NCBI GenBank assembly: GCA_964409225.1
Contig: CAYPCM010000007.1
Coordinates: 1-31,531, forward strand
Origin: JACPXH01 sp964409225
GTDB lineage: Bacteria > Patescibacteriota > Minisyncoccia > JACPXH01
DNA length: 31,531 nucleotides
Direction of reading: 5' to 3'
How positions within the stretch are numbered: position 1 is the stretch's first letter; every line of letters starts with the position of its first letter. The position numbers were made by a program, and so were the translations under genes. The notes below the pieces were generated by a model. That model was not told where the DNA came from and made no database searches. It saw nothing but the letters and a program-made list of their open reading frames with translations. This document shows positions 1-7,326 of this stretch, one piece after another.

Positions 1-260
1 CCCGCTGGCCGACTGGCACCCTCGCTTGGGTGCAATACATGAGGGTCGGCGGAGAGGAGTTCGCATCGTTCTTCGACGCGGCTCGGTTTCGACTGGCAAG
101 CGCCCACTTCAAGCGCACTGCGGATGGTGTTTGGAAGCAGTGCAGGCGAGTGTGGGACCCAGCCAGCTGTACGGAGGTTCCGCCTCCCTTACAGGTTGAG
201 GCATTTTGGGCCTTCGTGGATGGTCGTGCGCTACTCGCCGAGGCGGCTAAAAAGGGCTGA
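1..260 (+). CDS. hypothetical protein, 5' end outside window
   Basis: The reading frame is open from the first bases of the window to a TGA ending at 260 (at least 85 residues), so this is most likely the C-terminal part of a gene that starts upstream. Internal GTG (30) and ATG (39) codons exist, but neither has a Shine-Dalgarno sequence, whereas the next genes downstream do. The visible part is a soluble, mixed-charge segment with several Trp and Phe (FDAARF, VWKQCRRVW, EAFWAFVDG) and no membrane segment. I do not recognise a family. The stop lies about 20 bases before the SD of the next small gene, so the two may be co-transcribed. Confidence 0.5.
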   Translation, partial: RWPTGTLAWVQYMRVGGEEFASFFDAARFRLASAHFKRTADGVWKQCRRVWDPASCTEVPPPLQVEAFWAFVDGRALLAEAAKKG

Positions 261-296
261 TAGGGCATTCTGTTCGGTTGGGAGGAGGTGAGCGCA

Positions 297-470
297 ATGC
301 GGCTGAAGGCCTCGATTTTTATGGTCGGGGCGATCCTCGGAGCCATGCTGGCTCAGTTCGTTCCTTACTGGGTGATCGCGTTGGCGGGCGCTGGCTTGGC
401 GTCGTGTGTAGCGTTGATCCCGTCAGGGTCAGCGCTTGGCCGGCAGAGGGTGAGAAGGCGAGAAGGGTAG
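297..470 (+). CDS. small hydrophobic membrane protein
   Basis: This would encode 57 residues. The ATG at 297 is chosen because GGAGGAGGTG at 281-290 is a near-perfect SD at normal spacing; the in-frame GTG at 288 overlaps that SD and is unlikely. After MRLKAS come two hydrophobic stretches (about residues 7-22 and 25-43, rich in Gly and Ala), then a basic tail (RQRVRRREG). This fits a two-span or hairpin membrane peptide with a cytoplasmic basic end. No family is recognised. A perfect 32-base palindrome follows at 481-512. It is one of several small SD-led orphan genes in the window. Confidence 0.5.
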   Translation: MRLKASIFMVGAILGAMLAQFVPYWVIALAGAGLASCVALIPSGSALGRQRVRRREG

Positions 471-480
471 AGATTGATGT

Positions 481-512
481 GGCGCGCGGGATCTCGCGAG
501 ATCCCGCGCGCC
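481..512. repeat. perfect 32-bp GC-rich palindrome
   Basis: Every base from 481 to 496 pairs with its partner from 497 to 512 (centre CTCGCGAG). It starts ten bases after the stop of the small gene ending at 470. It can form a very stable hairpin with no spare loop. No T-run follows on the plus strand, so it is either an atypical terminator or a transcript-stabilising end. Confidence 0.75.
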
Positions 513-646
513 GATAAACTATTCCGTTTAAGAAATAATTCTGCGATAGCAAAGAGGGCGTTTGAATAATTCCTTCTTTGTTGCCGCAGAGGGATCTGGG
601 GCGACTGTTCTCCCGATTGGGAGGACATGGAAAGAGGAGGGGTATC

Positions 647-958
647 ATGGCGGAGGATCGGGCGTACGACCAGTTGTCGGAGAGCGCGCGCACGCTGGAG
701 AGCAGCATGGAGGAGATTCGGACGCTCACCGGAACGCGGCGGCAGGATGCGGACGCGCAGTTCGCATTCATCCGCGAGCCGCTGGTCGCGATGGCGGCCA
801 AGGCGCTCGAGGGGCAACTCAAGAAGTTCGAGCCGGCGCTCACGGTAATGGGGATCCCGGAGGCCGAGGCGAAGAAGCGCCTCGTCGGGATCTTCGAAGA
901 CGCCCTCGAGCGCGTGAAGCGGCAGCAGCCGCAGCGGTTCGAGATGCAGGAGCTCTAG
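647..958 (+). CDS. hypothetical helical protein, 103 aa
   Basis: The start at 647 is set by AGAGGAGGGG just upstream; the frame is open further up but without such a site. The protein is acidic to neutral, strongly alpha-helical and without membrane segments: a Glu/Ser-rich N-terminal half (ESARTLESSMEEIRTL), a central AFIREPLVAMAAKALEGQLKKFEPAL, and a C-terminal helix with basic residues (EDALERVKRQQPQRFEMQEL). Small helical proteins of this kind can be dimers or adaptor-like, but there is no motif to say so. A strong intrinsic terminator follows at 986-1024, making this a one-gene transcription unit. Confidence 0.65.
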   Translation: MAEDRAYDQLSESARTLESSMEEIRTLTGTRRQDADAQFAFIREPLVAMAAKALEGQLKKFEPALTVMGIPEAEAKKRLVGIFEDALERVKRQQPQRFEMQEL

Positions 959-985
959 GGCGTTCACTTCGCTCCTAGAGTCCGG

Positions 986-1024
986 CGCGGGTTGGGACGA
1001 TATCCGTCCTTCCCGCGTTTTTTT
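986..1024 (+). terminator. intrinsic terminator after the 647-958 gene
   Basis: The stem CGCGGG (986-991) pairs with CCCGCG (1012-1017), with further inner pairing (GGGACG with CGTCCTT). It is followed at once by seven T residues (1018-1024). This is a textbook Rho-independent terminator. Confidence 0.85.
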
Positions 1025-1026
1025 GT

Positions 1027-1064
1027 TTTCCTAATTATCTCACGTACGTGAGATAATTAGGAAA
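1027..1064. repeat. palindromic element, copy 1 (38 bp)
   Basis: A perfect inverted repeat centred at 1045/1046. The inner core CACGTACGTG is flanked by AT-rich arms ending in TTTCC and GGAAA. The same element occurs at 1782-1823, 5587-5626 and 24911-24952. This copy has GATAAT where two others have TATAAT. It starts three bases after the T-run of the preceding terminator. Confidence 0.9.
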
Positions 1065-1102
1065 TACAGAGATACCGCACGGTCTTGCCGCGCGGAGGCT
1101 CA

Positions 1103-1130
1103 TTGCTATTTTTGAGAAACGTGATACCCT
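1103..1130 (+). promoter_or_regulatory. possible sigma-70-like promoter
   Basis: TTGCTA (1103-1108), 16 bases, then TACCCT (1125-1130) preceded by TGA. It is a weak match, but it lies about 100 bases before the GTG start at 1234, in a gap that otherwise shows only the palindrome. Confidence 0.25.
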
Positions 1131-1233
1131 CGATTCGTGCGATACGGGTGCGTGTGTGCGCGACGGGAATCGATGAGATGGCTGTGAACTCGCGTGGCGT
1201 AGCGCCAACAAACAGGAGGGAGGTGGTTGGGCG

Positions 1234-1752
1234 GTGGATGAAATCGCGGAAGCGGAGTTTCGGGCAGAGGTGCGCCAGTGGGTACGGGATTACTACCTCG
1301 GGGAGTGGCGGATGCTGCCGGAGCCGAAGCGACCAGCGGTTACGTTTGCTGGACTTGCGTTGCTGCTTGTCGGGGTAGGGGTGGGGATCATCCGGTTGGT
1401 AGTGGTCTCTTGGCCCGTTCCCTCGCCCGCGTTCGTGGTGTGGCGCAACCCGTTTCTTATCGTGGTCATTGCGCCGAGCGTGTTTTTGCTTGCTCCTCGA
1501 CTGGTGGATTGGGTGCGTGAACGTGTCTTGCAACGATGGGTAGAGCGGGCCGAGCGGCTCGCCGATGCGCACATGGCGAAGCTGCCGGCACTCGACGCGT
1601 TCCGTGTCGCCGACCTGAAAGTCCTTATGAATTTAAGCTGCTGCTGCAGCCGTGAGCCGTTGGTGAACGAGGTTCGGGAGCGGGGCGGAATGGAAGACGA
1701 GTTCGCCCGGTGGTCGTTCCTGCAAGAATTGTACCGGCGGTGGTGTCTCTAG
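1234..1752 (+). CDS. hypothetical two-span membrane protein, 172 aa
   Basis: The GTG start at 1234 is preceded by GGAGGGAGGTGG, a strong SD. A short acidic N-terminus (DEIAEAEFRAEV) precedes two hydrophobic segments: about residues 32-51 (AVTFAGLALLLVGVGVGIIR) and 69-87 (NPFLIVVIAPSVFLLAPRL). A long soluble C-terminal half with amphipathic helices (WVRERVLQRWVERAERL) follows. An unusual Cys run (SCCCS) lies in the C-terminal part. Family unknown. It ends directly at a GC-rich hairpin (1753-1778), so it looks like an independent cassette between the first palindromic element and the second. Confidence 0.65.
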   Translation: MDEIAEAEFRAEVRQWVRDYYLGEWRMLPEPKRPAVTFAGLALLLVGVGVGIIRLVVVSWPVPSPAFVVWRNPFLIVVIAPSVFLLAPRLVDWVRERVLQRWVERAERLADAHMAKLPALDAFRVADLKVLMNLSCCCSREPLVNEVRERGGMEDEFARWSFLQELYRRWCL

Positions 1753-1786
1753 GCGCCGTTCGCATTCGCGAGCGGCGCAGCCTTTT
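1753..1786 (+). terminator. intrinsic terminator, hairpin plus short T-run
   Basis: An 11-bp stem (1753-1763 with 1768-1778, one G-T pair) and a four-base loop, followed by AGCC and TTTT. It begins on the base after the stop codon of the 1234-1752 gene and runs into copy 2 of the palindromic element. Confidence 0.75.
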
Positions 1787-1823
1787 CCTAATTATATCAC
1801 GAGCGTGATATAATTAGGAAAAG
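1782..1823. repeat. palindromic element, copy 2 (42 bp)
   Basis: An inverted repeat centred at 1802/1803, perfect except for the central two bases (CACGAGCGTG instead of CACGTACGTG). Both arms carry TATAAT-like sequence; TGATATAAT reads toward aspS on the plus strand. It ends about 60 bases before aspS. Confidence 0.9.
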
Positions 1824-1866
1824 CGGTTGGAGGGTGGTTCGGTGGTCGAAATTTTGTGCCGGAGTG

Positions 1867-1875
1867 TGGTACAAT
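1867..1875 (+). promoter_or_regulatory. extended -10 promoter of aspS
   Basis: TGGTACAAT (extended -10, TGn plus TACAAT at 1870-1875) lies ten bases before the aspS ATG at 1886. Transcription starting about seven bases downstream would give a leader of only a few bases. No good -35 was found at the usual distance. Confidence 0.5.
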
Positions 1876-1885
1876 GTGAAATCCT

Positions 1886-3337
1886 ATGGCTCGCGTGTGG
1901 ACAACCGAAACGCCCCAGCACGTCGGCAAGGCCGTGGAGCTTTTGGGTTGGATTGCCAACCGTCGCGATCACGGCAAGCTGATTTTTTTGGATTTGCGCG
2001 ATCGCAGCGGCGTGGTGCAGGTGGTCATCTCCCCCGAAAACGCCGAGCTGCATACTGTGGCAGACAAGCTTCGGTCGGAGTGGGTGGTTGCGTTTGCGGG
2101 TGAGGTGCGCGCGCGCCCCGAAAAAATGGTGAACCCAGCCATCCCGACCGGTTCGGTTGAGGTTGCGGCCTCCGCAATCCATGTGCTCTCGGAGGCCGCA
2201 ACCCCGCCGTTTCCGCTTGATACCGCCGGCTACGACGTTGGCGAAGAACACCGGCTGAAATATCGTTATCTCGATTTGCGCCGCGAACGGATGAAGCAAA
2301 ACTTGCTCTTGCGTCACGAGGTGGTACTGTTTATGCGCAATTGGCTTTCCAAACGCGGGTTCGCTGAAGTGGAAACGCCGATTCTCACGAAATCAACACC
2401 AGAAGGAGCGCGCGATTACGTGGTGCCGTCTCGCCTGCAGGCGGGCAAGTTTTATGCGTTGCCGCAGTCGCCCCAGCAGTATAAGCAGCTTCTCATGGTG
2501 GCTGGGCTCGAGCGCTACTTCCAGATTGCGCGTTGCTTCCGGGACGAAGATACGCGCGGCGATCGGCAGCCGGAATTCACGCAGTTGGATATTGAGATGA
2601 GCTTTGTGACGCAAGAGGAGATTTTACAGCTGATTGAGGAATTGTATGTGGAGTTGGTAAAAACCGTAGCGCCGAAGCATCGCATCACGCAAGTGCCTTT
2701 TCCGCGGCTTTCATACGAAGAAGTGATGGCAAAATACCAAAGCGACAAGCCGGATTTGCGCAAGGACAAGAATGACCCACACGAACTCGCGTTCGCTTTT
2801 GTGGTCGATTTCCCCATGTTCGAGTGGAAAGAGGGCGAGAAGCGGTGGGATGCGGTGCACCACCCTTTCACGAAAATCAAAAATCAAAAATCAAAAATCA
2901 AAAATGACGATGCGTTCGTCGAATACATCAAGGCGAACCCCAAGGAGTTAAAAGCCCATCAATACGATTTCGTGTTGAACGGCTTTGAGATCGGCGGCGG
3001 TTCAATTCGCGAGCACAACCCCAACATCCTGCAGGCGGTTTTTGAAATTCTGGGGCATACGCCGGAACAAATTCAGCAGCAGTTTGGGCACTTGCTCGAA
3101 GCGTTCTCGTACGGCGTTCCCCCGCACGGCGGCATTGCCCCGGGCATTGACCGGCTGGTGATGGTCCTGGCGGGCGAAAAAAACATCCGTGAAGTGATCG
3201 TTTTTCCAAAGACCGGAGACGGCCGGGATCTCATGATGGGAGCACCGGCTGAACTTTCAGCCGAGCAGTTGAAAGAACTCCACTTAGAGATTCGGGGTGA
3301 AGATAGGAAGTCCGGTGAGCTCAAGAAGTCCAAATGA
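1886..3337 (+). CDS. aspS: aspartyl-tRNA synthetase, GAD-less
   Basis: Class II synthetase that charges tRNA-Asp (EC 6.1.1.12), cytoplasmic, 483 aa. An N-terminal OB-fold anticodon domain (about 1-105, RRDHGKLIFLDLRDRSG) is followed by the catalytic core: motif 1 (GFAEVETPILTKSTPEGARD), motif 2 (FRDEDTRGDRQPEFTQLD), the NGFEIGGGSIREH block and motif 3 (GGIAPGIDRLVMVLAG). Typical bacterial AspRS has about 590 aa. Here the GAD insertion between SDKPDLR and VVDFPMFEW is absent. His29 in RRDHG is one of two positions linked to non-discriminating AspRS, but the second (after VRARPE) is Lys, so tRNA-Asn use is uncertain. A 7-nt repeat tract encodes an insert at residues 330-341, and another array encodes the last residues. 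No SD; an extended -10 is adjacent. Confidence 0.96.
   Translation: MARVWTTETPQHVGKAVELLGWIANRRDHGKLIFLDLRDRSGVVQVVISPENAELHTVADKLRSEWVVAFAGEVRARPEKMVNPAIPTGSVEVAASAIHVLSEAATPPFPLDTAGYDVGEEHRLKYRYLDLRRERMKQNLLLRHEVVLFMRNWLSKRGFAEVETPILTKSTPEGARDYVVPSRLQAGKFYALPQSPQQYKQLLMVAGLERYFQIARCFRDEDTRGDRQPEFTQLDIEMSFVTQEEILQLIEELYVELVKTVAPKHRITQVPFPRLSYEEVMAKYQSDKPDLRKDKNDPHELAFAFVVDFPMFEWKEGEKRWDAVHHPFTKIKNQKSKIKNDDAFVEYIKANPKELKAHQYDFVLNGFEIGGGSIREHNPNILQAVFEILGHTPEQIQQQFGHLLEAFSYGVPPHGGIAPGIDRLVMVLAGEKNIREVIVFPKTGDGRDLMMGAPAELSAEQLKELHLEIRGEDRKSGELKKSK
2873..2907 (+). repeat. in-frame heptanucleotide tract inside aspS
   Basis: Four units of AAAATCA and a fifth, AAAATGA, in exact 7-base steps. Codons 330-341 read KIKNQKSKIKND, just after the conserved HHPFT. 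From memory, AspRS homologues have only a few residues here before the helix leading to NGFEIGGGS. The tract resembles the intergenic arrays elsewhere in the window. Confidence 0.9.
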
Positions 3338-3440
3338 CAAAGCTCAAATGACAAATCAAATCCAAAGCTCAAATGTCAAAATCGTCATTTGGATTTTGGA
3401 CTTTGAACTTGTTTTGAAATTTGGATTTTGACATTTGTTA
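3322..3440. repeat. AT-rich heptad array between aspS and carboxypeptidase
   Basis: About 17 consecutive degenerate 7-base units. The first half has CAAA-type units (GACAAAG, CTCAAAT, GACAAAT); the second half has their complements (GATTTTG, GACTTTG, TTTGACA), so the array can fold on itself. It covers the last codons of aspS and ends nine bases before the next ATG. Confidence 0.85.
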
Positions 3441-3448
3441 TTCCCGCT

Positions 3449-4447
3449 ATGTGGTCTCGTCTAAGTTTGGCAATCGGCATCGTTTTTGTTTCCGCCGCAA
3501 CCTTTTTTGTTGATTACAATCCTCCCGCGCGGCTCTGGCCGCGAGAATTTATCGCGGGGGCGTTAGAGTCGCACCGGCTGCCGATGGCGCAGCCGGGTCA
3601 AGATGTTTTTTTGTTGGCCTCGACCACGCCGGATTTGGCGCCGGTGCGCGATTGGTCGGTGCCGGCGTTCGAGACAACGGCGCGGGCCGCAGCGGCGGTC
3701 GTGTTGGCTGGAGACGGCATTCCGACAGAAAGGTTGTTGTACCAAAAGGGCCTTTTGGAGCGGGTCCCAATCGCAAGTATAACCAAGCTTATGACGGCGG
3801 TTGCGGTACTTGACGCTTCGGCAGACCGCAATCTTCGGGAGGTGGTCGTGGTGTCGCGTCGCGCCGCGGAAACTGACGGGCAGAAGGCGGATCTTTTCAT
3901 GGGTGAGCAAGTGTCGGCCAGCACTTTATTTGATTTGATGTTGGTGGTGTCGGCTAACGACGCGGCCATGGCGTTGGCAGAGCACGTGGGCAAACGCATT
4001 GCCGAGCCCGGCGAGGACGCGCTTCAGGCGTTTATAAGAGCCATGAGTATACGCGCGCAGGAACTAGGCCTTACTGATACGAGTTTTGCCAATCCTTCCG
4101 GGCTTGATGACCTCAATTTCTCGACAGCTGCCGATTTGGTAGCGTTGGTGAAAGCAACCCGCGCGTACCCCGAAATATGGGTAGCGCTCGGAAAACATTC
4201 GGTGATGTTCGTGAACCATGCCGGCCGATTGCGCACGCTTAAGACCACCAATGAACTTCTCGGAGTGTTGCCCGGGCTTGAAGGCGGTAAAACGGGGTTT
4301 ACAGCACAGGCCGGAGAAAGTATGGTGGCGATAAGTAAGATTGGACCCAAGCCCGTGCGGGTCGTAACCGTAATTCTCGCAAGCCCAGACCGATTCGGCG
4401 AAACTAGACGGCTCGTCGAGTGGCTACAATTGGCCTACCACTGGTGA
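3449..4447 (+). CDS. D-alanyl-D-alanine carboxypeptidase (peptidase S11)
   Basis: Penicillin-binding protein of the DacA/S11 serine peptidase family, trimming the terminal D-Ala of peptidoglycan stem peptides outside the membrane. All three active-site motifs are visible: SxxK at about 110-113 (SITK), SxN at 168-170 (SAN) and KTG at 281-283 (GGKTGFT). The N-terminus MWSRLSLAIGIVFVSAATFF is a signal or anchor segment. The protein is 332 aa and lacks the long C-terminal domain and amphipathic anchor of larger DacA proteins. I chose ATG 3449; an in-frame TTG at 3428 lies within the repeat array. No SD. It sits between aspS and mraY, suggesting one cell-wall unit. Confidence 0.92.
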   Translation: MWSRLSLAIGIVFVSAATFFVDYNPPARLWPREFIAGALESHRLPMAQPGQDVFLLASTTPDLAPVRDWSVPAFETTARAAAAVVLAGDGIPTERLLYQKGLLERVPIASITKLMTAVAVLDASADRNLREVVVVSRRAAETDGQKADLFMGEQVSASTLFDLMLVVSANDAAMALAEHVGKRIAEPGEDALQAFIRAMSIRAQELGLTDTSFANPSGLDDLNFSTAADLVALVKATRAYPEIWVALGKHSVMFVNHAGRLRTLKTTNELLGVLPGLEGGKTGFTAQAGESMVAISKIGPKPVRVVTVILASPDRFGETRRLVEWLQLAYHW

Positions 4448-4514
4448 TGAGAGGACGAGTTCTTTCTTTATCAACACATTGCCAGTTTTTGGCTTCCCTG
4501 TTACCATTGAGCCG

Positions 4515-5561
4515 ATGTTGGTAGTCGGTGAAGTTACAAGGATACTGGTGCTCGCGACGATTTCGTTCGTTGCGGCAATGCTTGCTACCCCGATACTTGC
4601 GCATTTCTTGTTTAGGTATCGTTTGGGTAAGCAGATTCGGCAAGATCCGGCCACCCCGATCTATTCGCGTCTTCATGAGTCAAAAGCAGGCACGCCGACG
4701 ATGGGCGGCATTTTGGTGTGGGGAACGACGCTGCTTCTGGCGATTGCCTTCGGCTTGCTTGATTTGGCGTTTCCCGAGGCAGGTGGCGTGAGCCAGCTTA
4801 ACTTTCTGTCGCGGTCGCAGACACTGCTGCCGCTCGGCGCCATGGTGGCCAGCGCCTTCATTGGTCTTGGCGACGATCTACTTGGTATCTTTCGGGTTGG
4901 GCCAAAGGGCGGAGGGCTCAACATGAAGCACCGGCTTTTCCTTTATACGATTGTCGCCATCGTGGGCGCGTGGTGGTTCTATGCGAAGCTCGAACGCGAC
5001 GTGATTCATGTGCCGTTTTACGGCAATTTCGTCGTGGGCGCGTGGTTTATGCTGTTTGCGACTTTTGTCATCGTGGCGACGGCATTTTCCACCAACGAGA
5101 CCGACGGCCTGGACGGACTTGCCGGCGGGGTCATGCTTATTGCGTACGCGGCACTGGGGGCGATTGCCTTTAAGCACGGGCTTTATGATCTCACGGCCTT
5201 TACCGCTGTAATTATGGGGGCGCTGCTTGCGTTTTTGTGGTTTAACATTTATCCGGCGCGCTTTTTCATGGGCGATACTGGCGCCATGTCTCTGGGAGTG
5301 ACGCTCGGCGTGATTGCGCTCATGACCAACGCCGCGCTTCTTTTGCCGCTCATCTTTTTCATTCCATTTTTGGAATCGGCTTCGGTGATTGCGCAGGCGA
5401 TTTCAAAAAAGTTCTTCGGTCGGAAGCTGTTTCTTTCGACCCCGATCCACCACCACTTCGAGGCGTTGGGCTGGCCAGAGAGCAAGGTCACCATGCGTTT
5501 CTGGATTGTGGCGGGCGTGATGGCGGCAGTTGGAGTGATTACGGTGCTCGTGGGGAAGTAA
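4515..5561 (+). CDS. mraY: phospho-N-acetylmuramoyl-pentapeptide transferase
   Basis: MraY transfers phospho-MurNAc-pentapeptide to undecaprenyl phosphate, forming lipid I on the inner face of the membrane. 348 aa from ATG 4515. An in-frame TTG at 4479 is possible, but the protein from 4515 begins MLVVGEVTRILVL, as is usual for MraY. It has about ten hydrophobic segments. Family signatures: GTPTMGG near residue 60, NETDGLDGLAGG in the middle (catalytic Asp pair), FMGDTGAMSLG, and the C-terminal HHHFEALGW with its His triad. It lies about 70 bases after the carboxypeptidase with no terminator between, so co-transcription is likely. No SD is visible. Confidence 0.96.
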   Translation: MLVVGEVTRILVLATISFVAAMLATPILAHFLFRYRLGKQIRQDPATPIYSRLHESKAGTPTMGGILVWGTTLLLAIAFGLLDLAFPEAGGVSQLNFLSRSQTLLPLGAMVASAFIGLGDDLLGIFRVGPKGGGLNMKHRLFLYTIVAIVGAWWFYAKLERDVIHVPFYGNFVVGAWFMLFATFVIVATAFSTNETDGLDGLAGGVMLIAYAALGAIAFKHGLYDLTAFTAVIMGALLAFLWFNIYPARFFMGDTGAMSLGVTLGVIALMTNAALLLPLIFFIPFLESASVIAQAISKKFFGRKLFLSTPIHHHFEALGWPESKVTMRFWIVAGVMAAVGVITVLVGK

Positions 5562-5586
5562 GGGATTAGGCGTCACCGCTGCGATT

Positions 5587-5626
5587 TTTTCCTAATTATA
5601 TCACGTACGTGATATAATTAGGAAAA
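5587..5626. repeat. palindromic element, copy 3 (40 bp)
   Basis: A perfect palindrome centred at 5606/5607 with core CACGTACGTG and divergent TGATATAAT sequences. It sits 25 bases after the mraY stop, in the gap between convergent genes. Confidence 0.92.
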
Positions 5627-5671
5627 CGGAGATGGTAGGGATGGAGGGCGTGGCGTAAAGGCCGAAGTCCC

Positions 5672-5716
5672 AAAAGAAAGAGAAGCGTCCGGTCTGCCCG
5701 AGGGCAGACCGGACGC
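5672..5716 (-). terminator. terminator of the 5762-7033 gene
   Basis: A 32-base hairpin at 5685-5716 with a 15-bp stem and a two-base loop. On the minus strand it is followed by a T-rich tail (TTCTCTTTCTTTT), so it ends transcripts of the minus-strand gene. The same tail style (TTCTCTTTT) follows the minus-strand hairpin at 15949-15976. Confidence 0.8.
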
Positions 5717-5761
5717 GATGTTATCCGCCGCAGAAAGCTACAGATTGGAATCCCCGGAGCT

Positions 5762-7033
5762 TCACTCTGTAGTAGCGGGCGGGTTTGTCGATGCGCGACC
5801 GCGGTCGCGCATCCAGAAAGTAAAGGGCTCGTGTAGGTTGAGGTTTGCTTTTCCGCCCTGCACGACGAGGCTCACCGAAACGTCGTAGTGCGTCTCACGC
5901 CACCCCTTGATATGGTGGCGCGCCCGGCCGAAGATGTCTCGACCAAGCTCTTCGGTGCAGTCTGCGGGCAACTCGACTGTGACCTCAACCCAGCGGCTCG
6001 ACCCGAATTCAACCGTTGGCACCTGCTTTGCCTGGCTTATTCTGAACTCGAGCCGGATTTCCCCCAACACGTAGTCCGACTCGCCGATGCGTCTTACGTT
6101 GGAAGCAAGATTTCCGCCTTCTGGCTGCATCGCTTGAAGCAGCGGCTTGAGCCAGGCATCGAGCAGAGCGATGCTGTCCGCCTGCTCCTTGATCCACTGA
6201 AGCGTCTCCGGCCGGCACGACCGTTTGTTCGTTCGCTCGAGCCAGTCAAGCGCGGCGAGCGCCTCGGCGTTTCGGATGTCGCGCTTGGCAAGCTCCGGGC
6301 CGCCGCGGCGCGCCCGAGCCATGGCGAGAATCTGTTGGATTTCGTGCGGCACCATGGGCTGTTCGATCCACGGTCCAATGGTTTCAGCAGAGAAGGGAGG
6401 AGCGCCGACGTGTTCTCGGATGAGACGCAGGATGCCGGCCTGCTCGGTTTCCGAGACGAACCGCCCATGCGCTTTCCACTCGGCGAAGGATTCTCCTTCG
6501 CGCTGGTCGTCGCCCGCAGGTCCGGGCCGGTAGGCAGCGATCATGAACCGGAATGCCACGACGCTCTCCTCAGTCGGTTCCGGTTTCCAGTCCTGGATGA
6601 TGCTGCCGAGCATGGCCAGTTTCGTCTCAAGGAGCGTGCCGTGTCGTTTCGTTTCAGCTCCTTCAGTGTCCGGCCAGCGGGGGTCCTTCACAAGCCGTGC
6701 GTCCGGGAGCTGCCAGTAGAGCTCTAGCAGGCGGTCGCGGAACATCCTGTCTGCTCTCTCGAGTGCTGCGCGGAGTTCTTTCGGGACGCCTCTGTCCCGG
6801 AGGAGTTGAACCTCGAGCAGCCCATAGGATTGCTCCATAAGCGAGACTATGGCTTTGGCGGCTTGATCGTTATGCGCCTTCGCGGCAGCCAGAAGCGCTT
6901 TGGCAAGCACCATTCTGTTCCCCGAAGGTGATAACTCGTATGTGGAAAACTCAGCACCTTGGTTCAAGAAGTAGGCGGCCAGAAACTGGTGAACGTTTGC
7001 CTCCTCCGGGTCGACTCGCATCAATTGATTCAT
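5762..7033 (-). CDS. hypothetical soluble protein, 423 aa
   Basis: Start ATG at 7033, supported by GGGAGGAT four bases upstream on the minus strand. The N-terminal three quarters are helical and rich in Ala, Glu and Arg, without membrane segments or a signal peptide. The last 110 residues look beta-rich (VLGEIRLEFRIS, WVEVTVELPAD, HYDVSVSLVVQGGKANL), suggesting a separate C-terminal sandwich-like domain. Only one or two Cys are visible. No known motif is recognised. It is transcribed away from the orphan gene at 7327, has its own terminator (5685-5716), and a plausible promoter at 7181-7208. GC content looks higher than the spacers around it. Confidence 0.7.
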   Translation of the reverse strand: MNQLMRVDPEEANVHQFLAAYFLNQGAEFSTYELSPSGNRMVLAKALLAAAKAHNDQAAKAIVSLMEQSYGLLEVQLLRDRGVPKELRAALERADRMFRDRLLELYWQLPDARLVKDPRWPDTEGAETKRHGTLLETKLAMLGSIIQDWKPEPTEESVVAFRFMIAAYRPGPAGDDQREGESFAEWKAHGRFVSETEQAGILRLIREHVGAPPFSAETIGPWIEQPMVPHEIQQILAMARARRGGPELAKRDIRNAEALAALDWLERTNKRSCRPETLQWIKEQADSIALLDAWLKPLLQAMQPEGGNLASNVRRIGESDYVLGEIRLEFRISQAKQVPTVEFGSSRWVEVTVELPADCTEELGRDIFGRARHHIKGWRETHYDVSVSLVVQGGKANLNLHEPFTFWMRDRGRASTNPPATTE

Positions 7034-7134
7034 GACATCCTCCCTGCGGCCGTAGCCGCGTGGTCCTCCCAGCCCGTAGGCCGGGAGCCGCGCTGAAAGC
7101 CCGTAGGCCCCAGATCGCGGATGTGGTGCTGAAA

Positions 7135-7180
7135 AGAGCCAATCCGTCAGCTGGCGGACGCCAACTGGCGGGTTGGCTCT
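7135..7180. repeat. 46-nt hairpin between divergent orphan genes
   Basis: Arms 7135-7156 and 7159-7180 pair over 22 positions: 19 Watson-Crick pairs, two G-T pairs on the plus-strand RNA and one C-A mismatch. The loop is two bases (GA). It lies between the two divergent SD-led genes, just downstream of the likely minus-strand -10, so it would be in the 5' leader of the 5762-7033 mRNA. Two direct copies of AGCCCGTAGGCC lie beside it at about 7072 and 7099. Confidence 0.7.
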
Positions 7181-7208
7181 ACGGTAGCACTATCTCTGGC
7201 GGCGTCAA
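7181..7208 (-). promoter_or_regulatory. possible promoter for the 5762-7033 gene
   Basis: Minus strand: TTGACG (7208-7203), 16 bases, then TGC-TACCGT with TACCGT at 7186-7181. The -35 is good and the -10 weak but extended. The pattern TGCTACC resembles the minus-strand promoter at 16743-16772. Confidence 0.4.
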
Positions 7209-7326
7209 GGTTTACTATCAGGAAAAACGAGGTGGCATTTGCAAAAGTATTCCCCGTTTGCTTGAATGTTCTTGTCCGCAAACCGCTGCCCGGAACAGGG
7301 CGGCCAGAAAAGGGAGGAGGGAGGCG

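Noticed and set aside
1834..2317. Frames on both strands over the start of aspS
   Set aside because: They overlap the conserved OB-fold region of AspRS and have no supporting start or motif.
5888..6727. A 279-residue plus-strand frame over the 5762-7033 gene
   Set aside because: No SD and no terminator, while the minus-strand gene has an SD, a promoter candidate and a fitting terminator hairpin. The plus-strand frame is a shadow.
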